Shown piece by piece: positions 9,986 through 19,818 of a stretch of 64,000 nucleotides of DNA. Location of the stretch: assembly GCF_000147695.2 (NCBI RefSeq), contig NC_015958.1, positions 1,342,501 to 1,406,500 of the forward strand. The letters run 5' to 3'. This DNA is from Thermoanaerobacter wiegelii Rt8.B1 (GTDB lineage: Bacteria; Bacillota; Thermoanaerobacteria; Thermoanaerobacterales; Thermoanaerobacteraceae). Each line of letters opens with the position of its first letter. Within the stretch, counting starts at the first letter, position 1. The notes under the pieces were generated by a model. It did no database searches. It had not been told where the DNA came from and saw only the letters and a program-made list of their open reading frames with translations. Made by a program: the position numbers and the translations under genes.

Positions 9986-11225
9986 TTTCTAACCACCCTT
10001 TATCTCTTTTGTTTAGTTTTCCAACCACGGCTATGCTCATGTCATCAGGATTTATAATTTTTTTAGCTAAGTCATTTATTTCCTCGTAAGTTAAGTTATC
10101 TATTGTTTGAAGTATTTCCTCTACAGTATGCACTTTATTAAATAAAAGCATGGATTTTCCTATTGTGCTCATTCTACTGCTTATACTGTCTAAATCCATT
10201 AATACATTTATGCGAAGTTGCTCTTTAAATTTATCAATCTCTTCTTTTGCTAAACCTTTTGAATACACATCTTCTATTTCTTGCAAAATTAAGCCATATA
10301 CCTTTCTAAAATTATTAGCGTTCATACTAGCAAAAATAGAAAAAACCCCAGCATGGTGATAGGTAGAAGGATAAGAATAAATCGAGTAAACCAATCCCTT
10401 ATCTTCTCTTATTTTTTGAAATAGTCTTGAACTCATTCCTCCACCAAAAGCATTATTAATGACGGCTAAAGCATATACTTTCCTTAAGTCATAAGTTATC
10501 CCAGGTAAACCAATACATAAATTTACCTGTTCAAAATCTTTTTCATAAAAAGCTTTGTTTTTATGCCAAATTGGAGAAGTTAATTGAGAAATAACATTAG
10601 TTTTTTGAATTTTTGATAAATATTTTTGCAGTATTTCATAGATATCATCGCCAAAATTTCCTGCTATAGAAATGACTATGTTATCTTTGTTATAATGGGC
10701 ATTATAATAATTTACAATTTGTTCTTTGTTTAGCTTTTTAATAGTAGAAAAAGTACCAAGTACAGGGAAAGACAAGGGATGTCCTTTCCATATTGTTTTT
10801 GCTAAAAGATTATAAGCTACGTCTTCAGGAGAATCTAATTCTGCCAATATTTCTTCAAAGATGACTTGCTTTTCCTTTTCTATGTCTTCTTCTTTAAAGG
10901 CAGGGTTAAATACCATATCAAAAAGTATATCAAGACCTTGTTTTACGTGAGTATTTAAGACTTTTATATAAAAACAGGTACTTTCTTTTTCAGTAAAGCC
11001 GTTTAACTGTCCACCAATACTATCCATTTCTTCCGCAATTTGCTTTGCACTTCTTAGCTTAGAACCTTTAAAAACCATGTGTTCTATAAAATGAGATATT
11101 CCGTTTATAGCTTTATGTTCGTACATAGAGCCTGCTTTAATCCATATCCCTATGTATACAGAATATGCGTGAGGAATTTTACAAGTTACAACTTTTACTC
11201 CTTCAATAATCTTTTGTTCGTACAT
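9969..11225 (-). CDS. mlpA: M16 family zinc peptidase (MlpA/YmxG-like)
   Basis: A processing-type zinc peptidase of the M16 (insulinase/pitrilysin) family. The inverted zinc motif HxxEH is seen as HFIEH in the first half-domain, and the distal glutamate lies in a segment like EKQVIFEEI. The 418-aa length fits single-chain bacterial M16B enzymes, and the position next to dut, ymxH and dapG matches Bacillus mlpA (ymxG). The substrate is unknown. Starts at ATG 11225 with AGGAGG upstream. Confidence 0.9.
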
Positions 11226-11265
11226 TTTATCCTCCTTTGCAAATTTAATTATTATTATAGCAAAT

Positions 11266-11727
11266 TTAATTGTTATCTACAATTACTTCCGATACTTTAG
11301 TTATTTTATAACCTTTTTCTTTAAGTTGTTTTATTATCTGTGGCAATGCTTCCACAGTATTTTGAGTAGGGTGCATTAACACAATAGCACCGTTGTGATA
11401 TTTAGTCATAACTCTATCTACAATTGTTTGAGGACTTGGATTATTCCAATCTATGGTGTCCAAACTCCATAGAATAACTTTATATCCTAATTGTTCTGCT
11501 ACTTTTACTACTTCCTCATTGAAATCACCATACGGTGGTGCAAAAAGGGTAGGTTTTGTTCCTGTAATTTTTTCTAAAATTTCACCGCTTTTTTTAATAT
11601 CTTCTTCATATTGTTGCCTACTTAAATTTGTATATTTTACATGTGTGTATCCATGACTTCCGATTTCATGGCCTTTTTGATAAATATCTTTTACAACATC
11701 AGGATTTTTTTCTGCCCATTTTCCTTC
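11266..11727 (-). CDS. YlxY-type polysaccharide deacetylase, catalytic part (downstream of a frameshift)
   Basis: This is the larger part of a NodB/CE4 deacetylase. In frame from the T8 run (11728-11735 on the forward strand) it reads EGKWAEKNPDVVKDIYQ. It then has motif 2 SHGYTH, motif 3 in the form APPYGDF (A replaces the usual R), motif 4 around SLDTIDWN, and motif 5 as IVLMHPT. The position after rpsO-pnp is that of Bacillus ylxY. The only credible start is in the upstream fragment, so this half alone is not a gene. Confidence 0.82.
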   Translation of the reverse strand, partial: EGKWAEKNPDVVKDIYQKGHEIGSHGYTHVKYTNLSRQQYEEDIKKSGEILEKITGTKPTLFAPPYGDFNEEVVKVAEQLGYKVILWSLDTIDWNNPSPQTIVDRVMTKYHNGAIVLMHPTQNTVEALPQIIKQLKEKGYKITKVSEVIVDNN

Positions 11728-11981
11728 AAAAAAAATGTAATATGGATATTGTTATCTTTAAAAATATCTAACATTTTTGGTATGTACTCATCTCCCCATG
11801 CGACGTTGCAAGCAAAGGCAATCTTTTTTTCCTTTGTATCTCCTTTATAAATAGGTTCATTGCTGTTAAAAACAGAAACGCTGCGTGTAATTATGTAAAT
11901 TAAAAAGATGAGCAGTAATATTGCTAAGGAAAAAATAATCCAAAAGCTTTTTTTAGGATATTTTATATAAAATATTTTCAT
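11691..11981 (-). CDS. YlxY-type polysaccharide deacetylase, N-terminal part (upstream of a frameshift)
   Basis: This encodes a short cytosolic stretch, one hydrophobic signal-anchor (about residues 12-33) and the beginning of the deacetylase domain, where motif 1 is the variant FACNVAWGDEY in place of TFDD. The start at ATG 11981 has GGTGG upstream; an in-frame earlier start at 12023 lacks one. After HITFF the frame is lost at a T8 run. A ninth T would give HITFFFEGKWAEKNP and join it to the catalytic part, about 238 aa in all. Confidence 0.8.
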   Translation of the reverse strand: MKIFYIKYPKKSFWIIFSLAILLLIFLIYIITRSVSVFNSNEPIYKGDTKEKKIAFACNVAWGDEYIPKMLDIFKDNNIHITFFLKENGQKKILML

Positions 11982-12051
11982 TATAACACCACCCGTTGAT
12001 ATTCTCACTTTAATTTTATTCAAACAGGCGGCGAATATATTACTAAAAAAT

Positions 12052-12080
12052 AAAAAACATAAACCGTGGGTCGGTTTATG
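12052..12080 (-). terminator. Rho-independent terminator of rpsO-pnp
   Basis: A perfect 9-bp stem CATAAACCG/CGGTTTATG with a 5-nt loop (12080-12058 on the minus strand), followed by T6. It begins four bases after the pnp stop codon. Confidence 0.88.
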
Positions 12081-12083
12081 CCT

Positions 12084-14186
12084 TTAGTTTCTTTCTTCTT
12101 CCTCTTCATCAGGCAATGCGTCTTTTCTTGAAAGGCTTATTCTTCCGAGTTTGTCTATATCTGTGACTTTTACCAATATGTTATCGCCAACTTTTACTAC
12201 ATCTTCTACTTTTTGTACCCGTTTTTTTGATAGCTTAGAAATGTGGACAAGTCCTTCTTTGCCAGGAGCAATTTCTACAAAAGCTCCAAAGGGTGTTATT
12301 CTAAGCACTTTTCCTAAATAAATTTCTCCTACTGCTATATCTTTTGTTATAGCCTCAATCATTTGCTTAGCTCTTTCGCCAGATCTCAAATCAGAAGCAG
12401 TAATGTATAACCTGCCGTCTTCTTCAATATCAATTTTTACTCCCGTTTCTGCAATAATTTTACTTATGGTTTTGCCACCAGGTCCGATTATTTCTCTAAT
12501 TTTTTCAGGGTCAACTACCATCCTTATAACACGAGGTGCGTATACTGATAACTGTTTTCTCGGCTCTTTTATAACTTCTAACATTTTGCTGAGAATGTAT
12601 AGTCTACCCCTTCTGGCCTTTTCTAAAGCCATTTTTAAAATTTCTTTGTCAATTCCAGGAATTTTTATATCCATTTGTATCGCTGTGATTCCCTTTTCTG
12701 TGCCTGCTACTTTGAAGTCCATATCGCCTAAAAAGTCTTCAATTCCTTGTATATCAGTGAGTACAGAAACTACATCTCCTTCCTTGATAAGCCCCATAGC
12801 TACTCCTGCAACTGGAGCTTTTATTGGAACTCCCGCATCCATTAAAGCTAAAGTACTGCCACAAACACTAGCTTGAGAAGTAGAACCATTGGAACTTAAA
12901 ACTTCCGACACTAATCTTATGGTATAGGGAAATTCCTCTTCAGAAGGAATCACCGGTTCTAAAGCCCTTTCTCCTAAAGCTCCATGGCCAATTTCCCTTC
13001 TACCGGGACCTCTTAGAGGCCTTACTTCTCCAACACTGTATGGTGGAAAATTGTAATGATGCATATATCTTTTTGCTTCTTCATCTCCTATGCCATCTAA
13101 AATCTGAATATCTCCTAATGCACCTAATGTTGCTACTGTAAGCACTTGAGTTTGTCCTCTTGTGAAAATCGCTGAACCGTGAGTTCTGGGTAGCACTCCT
13201 ACTTCGCACCATATTGGCCTTATGTCGTCAAGGCCTCTGCCATCTACTCTTATTTTTTCTTCTGTTATCATTTTTCGCATTTGTTCTTTCATTATATTGT
13301 AAAGTACTTCATCTATATCAGCAAGATTATCAGGATATTCTTCTTTAAAGTGCTCTAAAACTTCTTGTTCAACTTTATCTAAGTTGTCGTTCCTCTCTTT
13401 CTTTTCTGCTGTTCTTAACGCATTGTATATTTTTTCTGTTGCATAGGCTCTTACTTTTTCTTCTAGTTCTTTGTCTATTTCATGTAAAATTACTTCGCTT
13501 TTCGGAACACCTACTTCTTTAACTATTTCTTCTATAAACCCTATAATCTGTTTGATATATTCGTGAGCATACATTATAGCATCTAGCATAGTTTCTTCAG
13601 GAACCTCTTTTGCCCCTGCTTCCACCATTACAATAGCATCTTTCGTTCCTGAAACCACCAAATGCATTAAGCTTTTTTCTCTTTGCTCATGGTTAGGATT
13701 AATTATAAATTGCCCATCGACTAATCCTACTGCTACCGCTCCTGTAGGACCATTAAAAGGAATATCAGAAATTGAAAGAGCAACAGACGAACCAATCATT
13801 GCGACTATTTCTGGTTGTACGTCAGGGTCAACAGATAAAACTGTAGCTATAACTTGTACGTCATTTCTATAACCATGGGGAAATAAAGGCCTAATTGGTC
13901 TGTCAATTAACCGAGCAGAGAGAATTGCCTTTTCACTAGGTTTCCCTTCTCTTTTTATGAAACCACCAGGAATTTTACCGACAGAGTACAATCTTTCTTC
14001 ATACTCAACGGTTAAAGGAAAAAAGTCAATTCCTTCTCGGGGTTCTTTGGAAGCACAGACAGTAACTAGAACGACAGTATCCCCGTATTTTACCCAAGCT
14101 GCTCCATTTGCTTGTTGAGCTACTTTTCCTGTCTGGACTAACAACTTTCTCCCGGCTAGTTCCATTTCAAAAGTTCGTTCTTCCAT
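12084..14186 (-). CDS. pnp: Polyribonucleotide nucleotidyltransferase (PNPase)
   Basis: PNPase is a phosphorolytic 3'-5' exoribonuclease of mRNA decay and small-RNA turnover. It has two RNase PH-like domains, the second carrying [15 protein letters not shown] and the metal-site segment [10 protein letters not shown], then a KH domain ([15 protein letters not shown]) and a C-terminal S1 domain ([17 protein letters not shown]). The protein is full length at 700 aa. Start ATG 14186 with AAGGAGG. It follows rpsO across a large hairpin, the arrangement in which PNPase controls its own mRNA in E. coli. Confidence 0.98.
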   Translation of the reverse strand: MEERTFEMELAGRKLLVQTGKVAQQANGAAWVKYGDTVVLVTVCASKEPREGIDFFPLTVEYEERLYSVGKIPGGFIKREGKPSEKAILSARLIDRPIRPLFPHGYRNDVQVIATVLSVDPDVQPEIVAMIGSSVALSISDIPFNGPTGAVAVGLVDGQFIINPNHEQREKSLMHLVVSGTKDAIVMVEAGAKEVPEETMLDAIMYAHEYIKQIIGFIEEIVKEVGVPKSEVILHEIDKELEEKVRAYATEKIYNALRTAEKKERNDNLDKVEQEVLEHFKEEYPDNLADIDEVLYNIMKEQMRKMITEEKIRVDGRGLDDIRPIWCEVGVLPRTHGSAIFTRGQTQVLTVATLGALGDIQILDGIGDEEAKRYMHHYNFPPYSVGEVRPLRGPGRREIGHGALGERALEPVIPSEEEFPYTIRLVSEVLSSNGSTSQASVCGSTLALMDAGVPIKAPVAGVAMGLIKEGDVVSVLTDIQGIEDFLGDMDFKVAGTEKGITAIQMDIKIPGIDKEILKMALEKARRGRLYILSKMLEVIKEPRKQLSVYAPRVIRMVVDPEKIREIIGPGGKTISKIIAETGVKIDIEEDGRLYITASDLRSGERAKQMIEAITKDIAVGEIYLGKVLRITPFGAFVEIAPGKEGLVHISKLSKKRVQKVEDVVKVGDNILVKVTDIDKLGRISLSRKDALPDEEEEERN

Positions 14187-14212
14187 GTTATCCTCCTTTC
14201 GTAAAATTTTGT

Positions 14213-14246
14213 AGAAAATAGAGCGAGGTATCTCGCTCTATTTTCT
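14213..14246 (-). promoter_or_regulatory. rpsO-pnp intercistronic hairpin
   Basis: A perfect 15-bp stem, AGAAAATAGAGCGAG against its complement, with a 4-nt loop. It starts in the last codons of rpsO and ends 26 bp before pnp. The 3' arm ends in TATTTTCT, so it could be a leaky terminator. A double-stranded RNase III-type processing site, as in E. coli rpsO-pnp, is equally likely. Confidence 0.7.
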
Positions 14247-14504
14247 TAAATCTAATTTTTCAATAATGGCACGATACCTCTCCATATCTGTTTTCATTAA
14301 ATAATTTAACAGTGCCCTTCTTTGCCCAACCATTTTAAGAAGACCTCTTCTTGAATGATGGTCTTTTTTATGAACTTGCAAATGAGCATTTAAGTTATTT
14401 ATTCTCTCAGTTAAAAGGGCAATTTGAACTTCTGGAGAACCTGTGTCAGTATCGTGGAGCTTGAACTTATTGATTATTTCTGCCTTTCTTTCTTTGTCCA
14501 GCAC
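14238..14504 (-). CDS. rpsO: 30S ribosomal protein S15
   Basis: S15 binds 16S rRNA early in 30S assembly. The sequence shows [27 protein letters not shown] and the C-terminal RRALLNYL. I place the start at GTG 14504 because GGAGGTG then lies at normal distance and the product is 88 aa, the standard S15 length. The in-frame ATG at 14519 sits inside that ribosome binding site and would add five residues. A structured leader precedes it. Confidence 0.96.
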   Translation of the reverse strand: MLDKERKAEIINKFKLHDTDTGSPEVQIALLTERINNLNAHLQVHKKDHHSRRGLLKMVGQRRALLNYLMKTDMERYRAIIEKLDLRK

Positions 14505-14530
14505 TTTTTTCACCTCCATCTTTTAGAATA

Positions 14531-14581
14531 CGCCTTATGCATAGAATACCGCCGGAGATACGGATATCAAAGCATAAGGTA
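14531..14581 (-). promoter_or_regulatory. Structured leader of rpsO (possible S15 autoregulatory RNA)
   Basis: CCTTATGC (minus strand 14579-14572) pairs with GCATAAGG (14540-14533), closing a region that contains further short complementarity around ATATCCG and CGGCGGTAT. It lies between the candidate promoter and the rpsO ribosome binding site. S15 represses its own mRNA through diverse leader RNAs in several bacteria; that this one binds S15 is inferred. Confidence 0.45.
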
Positions 14582-14592
14582 AATTCGCTATT

Positions 14593-15186
14593 TTATTTTA
14601 TCACATAATGTTTCTGTTGTAAAATATTTTTGAAGTTTTTAGCATAATTAATATCTTTAAAAACTTGTTCTTTTAAGGCTTCTAAATTTTGAAATTTAAT
14701 TTCATCTCTTATTCTTGTTATAAATTCAACTTCTAAATATTTATCATATAAATTTTCATTGTAATCTAAAATGTAAGATTCGACAGAAATGTTTTTGCCA
14801 CCAAAAGTAGGCTTCGAGCCAACATTTGTGACAGCTATATAAAATTTGTCTTCTATTTTTACTCGCGTTACATATACTCCTGCTTTTGGCAAAACCAAAT
14901 CTTCTGATATTTGCAGATTAGCAGTAGGGAAACCTAATTTTCGCCCAATTTCTTGTCCATGAATCACTTTTCCTCGCAAGGAGAAAAAACGTCCTAATAA
15001 ACTATTTGCCTCTTCAATTTTACCGGATTTTATTAATTCCCTGATATAGCTGCTGCTTACTACAATACCTTCCCTTATAACTGGTGGGATAACATAAACT
15101 TTATATGAATATATTTTGGAATATTTTTTTAATGTATTTACATTCCCTAAAGCTTTGTAACCAAATCTATAGTTATATCCTACCAC
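14593..15186 (-). CDS. ribF: Riboflavin kinase / FAD synthetase RibF, C-terminal part (downstream of a frameshift)
   Basis: This part holds the end of the nucleotidyltransferase domain (VVGYNYRFG, then the SSSYIRELI segment) and the flavokinase domain (GRKLGFPTANL, the PKAGVY segment and the SYILDYN segment), which phosphorylates riboflavin to FMN. True homology continues upstream of the apparent start as KILVELLNIKIA, to an A7 run at 15219-15225. There it is out of frame with the first part (15213-15542). Since RibF is normally the only FMN/FAD source, a truly dead gene would be surprising. Confidence 0.9.
   Translation of the reverse strand: MVGYNYRFGYKALGNVNTLKKYSKIYSYKVYVIPPVIREGIVVSSSYIRELIKSGKIEEANSLLGRFFSLRGKVIHGQEIGRKLGFPTANLQISEDLVLPKAGVYVTRVKIEDKFYIAVTNVGSKPTFGGKNISVESYILDYNENLYDKYLEVEFITRIRDEIKFQNLEALKEQVFKDINYAKNFKNILQQKHYVIK
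14595..14623 (-). promoter_or_regulatory. Candidate promoter of rpsO
   Basis: TTTACA (14623-14618), a 17-bp spacer and TAAAAT (14600-14595) on the minus strand, inside the last codons of ribF and just upstream of the rpsO leader. Confidence 0.5.
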
Positions 15187-15212
15187 TGCTATTTTAATGT
15201 TTAATAGCTCTA

Positions 15213-15542
15213 CTAAAATTTTTTTATAAATTCTTCAGCAGTTAATTTAGAAAAACTTTCAGTAAAGTCAAAAAATATTCCGTAATCAAGGTTAAATTGC
15301 TTTAAAATTTCTACCTTTTTTTGATAAGTAGTTATAAGCTCTGGTTGCCTGTCAGGGGTTAAAATTTTTGAAGTATGCTGTTTAAAAGTGAAAACAGCGC
15401 TCGCTAAGTTATTCTCTTTAGAAAGAGCTATTGCTTGCTTAATTAATTCCTGGTGACCTATATGAACTCCATCAAAATTGCCTAAAGCTATTACTTTGGC
15501 CTCTTTGTATTTTGATGCATTGCTTTCATCAACAATCTGCAA
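15213..15542 (-). CDS. ribF: Riboflavin kinase / FAD synthetase RibF, N-terminal part (upstream of a frameshift)
   Basis: The FAD-synthetase (nucleotidyltransferase) start of RibF, with the characteristic GNFDGVHIGHQELI near residues 21-34 and TFKQHTSKIL further on. The frame ends IKKF-stop at an A7 run (forward T7, 15219-15225); an eighth A would continue IKKILVELLNIKIAVVGYNYR into the downstream part and give a protein of about 310 aa, the usual size. It lies 15 bp after truB, as in other nusA operons. Confidence 0.9.
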   Translation of the reverse strand: MQIVDESNASKYKEAKVIALGNFDGVHIGHQELIKQAIALSKENNLASAVFTFKQHTSKILTPDRQPELITTYQKKVEILKQFNLDYGIFFDFTESFSKLTAEEFIKKF

Positions 15543-15557
15543 ATTATCATTTCCCCC

Positions 15558-16409
15558 TCAAAGAAGTCTTTTTGGACGGATTTTGTTTCGCTCTAAAATC
15601 CCAATGCCGAGAAATTTACCATAATTATCATATAACTTCAAAAGTGAAGTTTCAATAGGATATCTATTTTGAATAAATTGGCCTTTTAAAATTTTTTCAG
15701 CTTCCATTTTGTTTAATTGTACAGAAGGTAATTCAATAAACTTATCTATTGGCTGCAATAATACTTTCTTTTCCCTTATTTCTTCAAGAGTATAAGCATT
15801 TTCTATTTTAAAAGCACCAACCTCTGTTCTTATCAACATAGACATATATCCCGGCATGTTTAATTTTTCGCATATATCTCTTACTAAAGCTCTCACATAG
15901 GTGCCTTTAGAACATTTCACATCTATTAATACCCGATAAGGTGGTTCATATTCAACTAATTCAATATCATATATGGTAACCTCAATAGGTGGAATATCAA
16001 TTGTCTTTCCTTCTCTTGCATATTCGTATAACTTTTTTCCTTTTATTTTCTTTGCAGAATACATTGGAGGAATTTGTTTTATTCTCCCTTTAAATTCATT
16101 TAAGACTTGCCTTAATTCTTCTTCCCTCAGAATCCTTACAGGTCCGCCTTTTACAATTTTGCCACTTTTATCCAAAGTGTCTGTAGTAAAGCCAAAGGTT
16201 ATTTCAAATCTATATCTTTTGTCGTGCTCAAGAAGATAAGAGACAAATTTAGTGGCATTTCCTACACAAACAGGCAGTATTCCTGCTGCATCTGGGTCTA
16301 ATGTTCCTGTATGGCCTACTTTTCGTATATTATAGATTTTCCTAATAAAATCTACAACATCATGGGAAGTCATACCAGGGGGCTTTAAAATATTGAGTAC
16401 TCCTTCCAA
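15558..16409 (-). CDS. truB: tRNA pseudouridine(55) synthase TruB
   Basis: TruB makes pseudouridine 55 in the T-loop of tRNAs. The catalytic aspartate is D38 in GHTGTLDPDAAG, and family motifs YSAKKIKGKKLYEYAR and CSKGTYVRALVRD are present. At 283 aa it is slightly short at the C-terminus but complete. It follows nrnA by three bases and precedes ribF, the conserved nusA-operon order in Bacillales and Clostridia. Confidence 0.96.
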   Translation of the reverse strand: MEGVLNILKPPGMTSHDVVDFIRKIYNIRKVGHTGTLDPDAAGILPVCVGNATKFVSYLLEHDKRYRFEITFGFTTDTLDKSGKIVKGGPVRILREEELRQVLNEFKGRIKQIPPMYSAKKIKGKKLYEYAREGKTIDIPPIEVTIYDIELVEYEPPYRVLIDVKCSKGTYVRALVRDICEKLNMPGYMSMLIRTEVGAFKIENAYTLEEIREKKVLLQPIDKFIELPSVQLNKMEAEKILKGQFIQNRYPIETSLLKLYDNYGKFLGIGILERNKIRPKRLL

Positions 16410-16412
16410 TTT

Positions 16413-17366
16413 TTATCCCTCTAACTCTTTGAATATTGCCTGTAAAATTTTTTCTTTGGCTTCTTGGATATTTCCTTTGATGCTACATCCAGCAGCCCTT
16501 ACATGTCCTCCACCGCCAAAAATATTCGCAATTTTATTTACATCTATTTTTTCTTTTGACCTTAGACTAATTTTTATCTCTTCTTCTTTTTCTACTAATA
16601 GTACTGCTACTTCCACTCCTTCAATATTTCTAGCATACGTGATAATATTTTCTATATGTGAAAGGTTTGTGTTTGTTTCTTGGAAATCCTTTTTTAAAAT
16701 TTCCATATAAGCAACTTTTCCGCCCTTATATAATGTAAGACTATTTAAGGCTCTTCCTAAAAGTTTTGCTTTGTTGAACTTGAGAGTATTAAAAACTTTA
16801 TCTCCTATTTCTTTAAATTTAGCACCATTGTTTATTAAGTCCCCAGCTATTTGATGAGTTATAGAAGTAGTTGATTCGTACATAAATCCACCACTATCTG
16901 TCAAAATCGCTGTATAGAAACTTGTAGCTATTTCTTCATCAAATTCTACTCCTAACAATTTAACAATTTGATAGGCTATTTCTGCTGTCGCTGCTGCGTT
17001 AGTATCTACATAATTCAATTTGGCATACAAAGTATTTGAAATGTGATGGTCAACATTAATAGTTACAGCAGAAGTTTTTAAAAGTTCTTTGGTATTGCCC
17101 AATCTTTCTTCATCAGCACAGTCAAAAATCAAAACCACGTCTGCCTCTTTATAAAATGGTCTTGATATTTTATCTACATTAGGAACAAAGTTGTACATTT
17201 CAGGGATTTCGTCATCTATGAATACATCTACTTCTTTTCCCATTTTTTTTAATACTTTATACATTCCTGTAACAGTGCCTATAGCATCTCCATCGGGTGC
17301 AATGTGAGATACTACAATTACACTTTTAGCATCTTTTATGTGATTTATTGCATCAATTAATATCAA
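16413..17366 (-). CDS. nrnA: DHH family nanoRNase / pAp phosphatase NrnA
   Basis: NrnA degrades oligoribonucleotides of a few residues and dephosphorylates pAp in organisms without Orn. The DHH phosphoesterase motifs are HIAPDGDAIG (about 20-29), FDCAD, and DHHISN. The DHHA1 domain ends with the substrate-binding GGGGHVRAAGC. Length is 317 aa. It overlaps rbfA by four bases and sits in the nusA operon, next to rbfA and truB. Confidence 0.93.
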   Translation of the reverse strand: MILIDAINHIKDAKSVIVVSHIAPDGDAIGTVTGMYKVLKKMGKEVDVFIDDEIPEMYNFVPNVDKISRPFYKEADVVLIFDCADEERLGNTKELLKTSAVTINVDHHISNTLYAKLNYVDTNAAATAEIAYQIVKLLGVEFDEEIATSFYTAILTDSGGFMYESTTSITHQIAGDLINNGAKFKEIGDKVFNTLKFNKAKLLGRALNSLTLYKGGKVAYMEILKKDFQETNTNLSHIENIITYARNIEGVEVAVLLVEKEEEIKISLRSKEKIDVNKIANIFGGGGHVRAAGCSIKGNIQEAKEKILQAIFKELEG

Positions 17367-17731
17367 TTACCATCACCCTCTTGCTTGTTTAGTTCTTTTA
17401 ATATTTCAGAAATATAAGCTCCGTATTCTATTGATCGATCCAATTCAAAGATAATTTCAGGAGTATATCTCATTTTTATTCTTCTTCCAATTTCGTGTCT
17501 GATGTAGCCAGCTGCACTTTTTAGCCCTTCAAAAGTTTCTTGTTTATCTTCTTCACTTCCATAAATACTTACATAAACTTTAGCATATCTCAAATCTTTA
17601 GTAACTTCTATGTCAGTTATACTAACCATTGCTTTAATTCTTGGGTCTTTAATTTCTTCTAAAATCATTTTACTTATTTCTCTTTTCATTTCTTCTGAAA
17701 GTCGACTATTCCTGTACTGCATTATACTCAT
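17363..17731 (-). CDS. rbfA: Ribosome-binding factor A
   Basis: RbfA is a KH-fold 30S maturation factor that helps 16S rRNA 5'-end processing and cold adaptation. Typical features are RLSEEMKREISKMILEEIKDPRI near the N-terminus, VSIYGSEEDK, and the region RYTPEIIFELDRSIEYG. It is 122 aa, the normal size. It starts four bases after the infB stop, and its end overlaps nrnA, so it is embedded in the operon. Confidence 0.95.
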   Translation of the reverse strand: MSIMQYRNSRLSEEMKREISKMILEEIKDPRIKAMVSITDIEVTKDLRYAKVYVSIYGSEEDKQETFEGLKSAAGYIRHEIGRRIKMRYTPEIIFELDRSIEYGAYISEILKELNKQEGDGN

Positions 17732-17735
17732 CCTT

Positions 17736-19817
17736 TCAACGAGGAATTTCTTCCATTTGGTAAGCTTCTATTATATCCCCCTCTTTAATGTCATTGAACC
17801 TATCTATACCTATACCGCATTCAAATCCTTGTTGTACTTCTCTTACGTCGTCTTTAAACCTCTTTAAAGAAGCAATTTTACCTTCATAAACTACAATACC
17901 ATCCCTTACTACACGTATATCAGAATTCCTTAAAATCTTACCACTTAACACATAGCATCCAGCTACATTTCCTACACCAGGTACTCTGAAAACAGCTCTA
18001 ACTTCTGCTCTTCCTAGCTCTACTTCTTTATATTTTGGCTCCAACAGACCTTTCATAGCAGCTTTGATATCTTCAATAGCCTCATATATAATTCGATAAA
18101 GCTTTATATCTACCTTTTCTTTTTCTGCGAGATTTTTAGCGTTAGTCTCTGGTCTTACATTGAAACCTATTATTATGGCATTAGAAGCTGATGCAAGCAT
18201 AACATCCGTTTCAGTTATTGCGCCTACTGCTCCGTGTATTACCTTTATTCTAACTTCTTCGTTGCTTAAGTCTTCAATGGATTTTTTTAGTGCTTCTACT
18301 GAACCTTGAACATCCGCTTTTATGATAATATTTAACTCTTTTACACTACCTTCCTGTATTTGACTAAATAAGTCCTCTAATGAAACTTTTTGCTTGCGTT
18401 TAAGTTCCATTTCTTTTTGAAGTTCTTTACGTCTTTCTGCTAATTCTCTTGCTTTTTTCTCGTCCTCTACTACTATAAGCTTATCTCCGGCTTCTGGTAC
18501 TTCAGAAAAGCCCAAAACTTCCACTGGCATAGAAGGCCCTGCTTTTTTAATTCTTCTGCCTTTATCGTCAAACATTGCCCTTACTTTTCCATAAACAGTA
18601 CCTGCTAAAATAGCATCTCCTATTTGCAAAGTTCCATTTTGCACAATGACAGTTGCAACAGGACCCTTTCCTTTTTCTAACTTTGCTTCTATTATAGTGC
18701 CTCTTGCTGGCTTATTTGGATTAGCTTTTAAATCTTCCATTTCAGCAACCAGCAAAATCATTTCTAAAAGATTATCTATACCTATATTTTTCTTAGCAGA
18801 AACAGGTACACAAATTGTATTTCCTCCCCATTCTTCTGGCACTAAACCTAACTCACTTAGCTCTGTCTTTACCCTATCTGGATTTGCAGTCGGCAAATCT
18901 ATTTTGTTTATGGCTACAATCATAGGTACATTGGCGGCTTTCACGTGGTTTATTGCTTCTACTGTTTGAGGCATAACACCGTCATCTGCGGCTACTACTA
19001 GCACGACAATATCTGTGATGCTGGCTCCCCTTGCTCTCATAGCAGTAAAAGCTTCGTGGCCGGGTGTATCTAAAAAGACAATTTTTTTATCATTTATCTC
19101 AACTACAGAAGCTCCTATGTGCTGTGTAATTCCTCCCATTTCCTTCATAGTGACATTTGTATTTCTGATGGCATCCAATAAAGAAGTTTTACCGTGGTCC
19201 ACATGTCCCATTACAGTGACAATAGGAGGACGAGGTTGCAAATCTTTTTCATCATCGGGCGTTTCTTCTAATAACATTTCTAATTCATCTTTTACTTCCT
19301 CTTTATCTACTAAAAATCCATATTCTTCAGCAATTTTAGCTGCATTTTCAAAGTCAATTTGTTGATTTACTGTAACCATTATTCCTTTTGCAATTAACTT
19401 TTTAATTATCTCTGTAGGATTAACTTTCATTTTTTCTGCTAATTCTTTTACAGTCAAAAACTCAGGAATAGTGATTATTTTAATTTCGTCCTCTTCTTTT
19501 TCTTCTGTTAAAACCGCTTTTTTGTTATTCTTCTTATTTTTTTTGCCACCTTTTTTAAAACTCTTTTTATAAACTCTTTCTTCTTCTATGTCTTCTAAAT
19601 TGTCCTCAAATATATCTTCTTCTTCCTTTTGTTGATTGACTTCTTCTGTTTGTTGTGTTTTGTCACTTAATAAGTCCATTATCAATTCTACTTCTTCATC
19701 TTCCAATGTGCTCATATGATTTTTAACTTTTATATCCAAATCGTTTAATTTGGATATAAGGTCCTTACTAGATAAATTTAATTCTTTTGCTAATTCATAA
19801 ACTCTTGTTTTAGACAT
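17736..19817 (-). CDS. infB: Translation initiation factor IF-2
   Basis: IF-2 is the GTPase that places fMet-tRNA on the 30S subunit and promotes subunit joining. An N-terminal IF2N module ([17 protein letters not shown]) is followed by a lysine/glutamate-rich linker, a second IF2N module, the G domain with GHVDHGKT (about 204-211), DTPGHEAF and NKIDLP, and the C-terminal domains. I use ATG 19817, which follows GGAGGTGAATAAT and matches the usual MSKTRVYEL start. The longer frame from 19853 would run through the end of ylxQ. Confidence 0.97.
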   Translation of the reverse strand: MSKTRVYELAKELNLSSKDLISKLNDLDIKVKNHMSTLEDEEVELIMDLLSDKTQQTEEVNQQKEEEDIFEDNLEDIEEERVYKKSFKKGGKKNKKNNKKAVLTEEKEEDEIKIITIPEFLTVKELAEKMKVNPTEIIKKLIAKGIMVTVNQQIDFENAAKIAEEYGFLVDKEEVKDELEMLLEETPDDEKDLQPRPPIVTVMGHVDHGKTSLLDAIRNTNVTMKEMGGITQHIGASVVEINDKKIVFLDTPGHEAFTAMRARGASITDIVVLVVAADDGVMPQTVEAINHVKAANVPMIVAINKIDLPTANPDRVKTELSELGLVPEEWGGNTICVPVSAKKNIGIDNLLEMILLVAEMEDLKANPNKPARGTIIEAKLEKGKGPVATVIVQNGTLQIGDAILAGTVYGKVRAMFDDKGRRIKKAGPSMPVEVLGFSEVPEAGDKLIVVEDEKKARELAERRKELQKEMELKRKQKVSLEDLFSQIQEGSVKELNIIIKADVQGSVEALKKSIEDLSNEEVRIKVIHGAVGAITETDVMLASASNAIIIGFNVRPETNAKNLAEKEKVDIKLYRIIYEAIEDIKAAMKGLLEPKYKEVELGRAEVRAVFRVPGVGNVAGCYVLSGKILRNSDIRVVRDGIVVYEGKIASLKRFKDDVREVQQGFECGIGIDRFNDIKEGDIIEAYQMEEIPR

Positions 19818-19818
19818 A

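Noticed and set aside
12403..12876. 157-aa plus-strand ORF opposite pnp
   Set aside because: Shadow ORF inside PNPase coding sequence.
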